Origin: Phycisphaerales bacterium
GTDB taxonomy: Bacteria; Planctomycetota; Phycisphaerae; Phycisphaerales; SM1A02
NCBI GenBank assembly: GCA_007127615.1
Contig: SKZB01000212.1
Coordinates: forward strand, 1-7,056
DNA length: 7,056 nt
Reading direction: 5' to 3'
Below, in pieces: positions 5,873-7,056 of this stretch. The notes below the pieces were generated by a model, which saw only the letters and a list, made by a program, of their open reading frames with translations, was not told where the DNA came from and ran no database searches. The first letter of the stretch is position 1. Every line of letters starts with the position of its first letter. The translations under genes were made by a program, and so were the position numbers.

Positions 5873-6631
5873 TCACCGCTCGGGGCGGACCTCGTTCGAT
5901 CGATCGAGATCACGACTTCCCCTCCCGCCCTCCGGTCCGGCGCGTTCACGACGTTCACCTCGGCCGATCCTCAACCGAACCACGCGCTCGTCCACCATCA
6001 CCCGGCGGGTCAGCGCATCGTCGAACTCAACGCGGATCGCCAGAGAATCGTTCGGCCCGAAAACGTGACGCTGTACCCCGTCGGCACGATCCTCCGGCTC
6101 GCCCAGCGGAATCCGGAAGCTGTAGTGCGTCCCCATGAAGCCCGACCGGTAGGCACCACGCACCGCTTCGGCGTCGAAGGACCGATCCACCATGATCGGT
6201 GCACTCTCCTCGCCCACCTCGCCGGCCATCCGGATGCCGCGCACGCTCAGGCGGCCCAGCAGGTTCACAAACCGGTCCCGTCCGTCGCGGCTGGTCACGT
6301 GCAGCACCAGTTCGTCCGGCTGACCGTCCCCGCTGCGATCGCGCAGATGGGAGTACCGCTCCACTTCGATGCGAACCACGTGCGGAATCTGTTCTCTGAT
6401 CTCGGGATCAAGATCGCTGCGATCGACCCGCCGCAGTTCGGCCTCGAGTTCCCGGAGCCGCCGCTCCAGCCGTTCGTTGGTTTCTTCGAGCTGCATCACC
6501 TCGGCGCGCAGACGGTCATTTTCGTTGCGGAAGTCCCGCGGCCCGCAGCCGACGGCATTCAGCAGCACGACGGCCAGCAGTCCGGCGAGGACGATCAGTG
6601 CGGGAAGATTGACCTCGTGCTTCGGCACCAT
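5873..6631 (-). CDS. Coiled-coil lipoprotein with a beta-rich domain, unknown function
   Basis: A 252-residue predicted lipoprotein. Residues 8-28 are a hydrophobic signal segment ending in AVGC, with acylated Cys29; the Ala at -3 makes the lipobox slightly unusual. Residues 35-70 form a strongly charged heptad-like coiled coil (LRAEVMQLEE, LERRLRELEAEL), probably oligomerising. From about 80 to 222 the sequence looks beta-rich. At 98-107, DRSGDGQPDE resembles a calcium-binding DxSxDGxxD loop as in EF-hand or thrombospondin type 3 units. The C-terminal 30 residues are Arg/Glu/Gly-rich and probably disordered. The ATG is preceded by AGGA at a spacing of 10 nt; the same bases are part of TAGGAT, which could instead be a -10. 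The gene is divergent from mnmG and ends 62 bp before the small lipoprotein start, so the two may be expressed together. I do not recognise a named family. Confidence 0.83.
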   Translation of the reverse strand: MVPKHEVNLPALIVLAGLLAVVLLNAVGCGPRDFRNENDRLRAEVMQLEETNERLERRLRELEAELRRVDRSDLDPEIREQIPHVVRIEVERYSHLRDRSGDGQPDELVLHVTSRDGRDRFVNLLGRLSVRGIRMAGEVGEESAPIMVDRSFDAEAVRGAYRSGFMGTHYSFRIPLGEPEDRADGVQRHVFGPNDSLAIRVEFDDALTRRVMVDERVVRLRIGRGERRERAGPEGGRGSRDLDRSNEVRPER

Positions 6632-6752
6632 GACACGCGAATCCTAGCCGTGATCGCCGATCGCCGCCGACGGTCATGGCATTTCCCGTCTTCAGCCTGC
6701 CCGTCAAGCGTGCAGGAATCCGCATCGTGCGGCCGCTATCATCGTGATTCAG
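6632..6752. other. 121-bp divergent intergenic region (lipoprotein / mnmG)
   Basis: This short region must carry the 5' signals of two genes transcribed away from each other. Minus-strand TAGGAT (6646-6641) lies 9 nt before the lipoprotein ATG, and plus-strand TATCAT (6737-6742) lies 10 nt before the mnmG ATG. No -35 boxes with proper spacing are seen for either. Confidence 0.5.
6737..6742 (+). promoter_or_regulatory. Candidate -10 element for mnmG
   Basis: TATCAT in the context GCTATCAT (6735-6742) ends 10 nt before the ATG at 6753, and no Shine-Dalgarno is present in between. A transcript started here would have a leader of only a few bases. The identical 8-mer occurs upstream of the M32 gene. 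There is no matching -35. Confidence 0.3.
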
Positions 6753-7056
6753 ATGCAGGAGCGCTACGACATCATCGTGATCGGCGGCGGCCACGCCGGC
6801 ACCGAGGCGGTCTGGGCCGCCTCGTCCATCCTCGCCGCGCGCGGCGGGCGGGGCCGCGCTGCGCTGATCACGATGGATCCCGCCCGGATCGGCCAGATGT
6901 CCTGCAATCCCGCCATCGGCGGGCTCGGCAAGGGTCAGATGGTCCGCGAAATCGACGCCCTCGGCGGAATCATGGCGCTGGCGATCGACGCGACCGGCAT
7001 CATGTTCAAGATGCTGAACACGTCCAAAGGGGCCGCCGTGCGCGGCCCGCGGGCCC
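6753..7056 (+). CDS. mnmG: MnmG, tRNA uridine-34 carboxymethylaminomethyl-modifying enzyme, N-terminal part
   Basis: The FAD-binding subunit of the MnmE-MnmG complex, which installs the (carboxymethyl)aminomethyl group on U34 of certain tRNAs in the cytoplasm. The first 101 residues are in the window, of a family total of about 620. Seen directly: the FAD Rossmann motif [11 protein letters not shown] (9-19), the signature [13 protein letters not shown] (49-61) with conserved Cys51, EIDALGG (66-72), and [15 protein letters not shown] (87-101), matching the LNxSKGxAV motif. The stretch between HAGTEA and MSCNP is about six residues longer than in E. coli as I recall it, filled by Gly/Arg/Ala. 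The start is ATG 6753; an in-frame GTG at 6744 is less likely because it is too close to the candidate -10. No Shine-Dalgarno is visible. Identity is near certain. Confidence 0.97.
   Translation, partial: MQERYDIIVIGGGHAGTEAVWAASSILAARGGRGRAALITMDPARIGQMSCNPAIGGLGKGQMVREIDALGGIMALAIDATGIMFKMLNTSKGAAVRGPRA

Noticed and set aside
5811..5876. GTG start of the small lipoprotein with GTGA overlap to the upstream gene
   Set aside because: It gives an untypical 46-residue signal sequence and no Shine-Dalgarno; kept only as an alternative to ATG 5810.

Overview
The window looks like ordinary chromosome from a GC-rich planctomycete-type bacterium. This assignment is inference. It rests on a DUF1573 lipoprotein with the typical SCGCT motif, a stand-alone Hanks-type kinase, several small lipoproteins and wide gaps between genes. 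No rRNA marker is present to confirm it. I see no tRNA, CRISPR array, insertion sequence, phage gene or attachment site.

Layout: six genes run on the minus strand and one runs away from them at the right end. In transcription order on the minus strand they are: a coiled-coil lipoprotein of unknown function (6631-5873); a 71-residue lipoprotein (5810-5595); a membrane-anchored N-acetylmuramoyl-L-alanine amidase-fold protein (5479-4787); a cytoplasmic Ser/Thr protein kinase (4548-3628); a large lipoprotein joining a DUF1573 domain to a C-terminal ankyrin-repeat array (3305-1575), closed by a clear intrinsic terminator; and an M32 (Taq-type) metallocarboxypeptidase (from 1384, running off the left edge). 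On the plus strand, mnmG (tRNA U34 modification) begins at 6753 and runs off the right edge.

Four of the six minus-strand genes are predicted to act at or outside the cytoplasmic membrane: three lipoproteins and one anchored amidase. Only the kinase and the peptidase look cytoplasmic. The gaps (62, 115, 238, 322 and 190 bp) and the terminator argue against one tight operon. A loose cell-envelope neighbourhood is the most that can be inferred.

Translation starts are of two kinds. The M32 and DUF1573-ankyrin genes have good Shine-Dalgarno sequences. The small lipoprotein and mnmG have none, but have a -10-like hexamer 7-10 nt before the start codon, which would fit leaderless or nearly leaderless mRNAs.

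Points worth a second look: the DUF1573-ankyrin fusion, three perfect 11-bp tandem repeats abutting its ribosome binding site, the amidase with Ser where a zinc ligand is expected, the kinase with HAD in place of HRD, and the possible leaderless promoters. Nothing here is a convincing undescribed multi-gene system.
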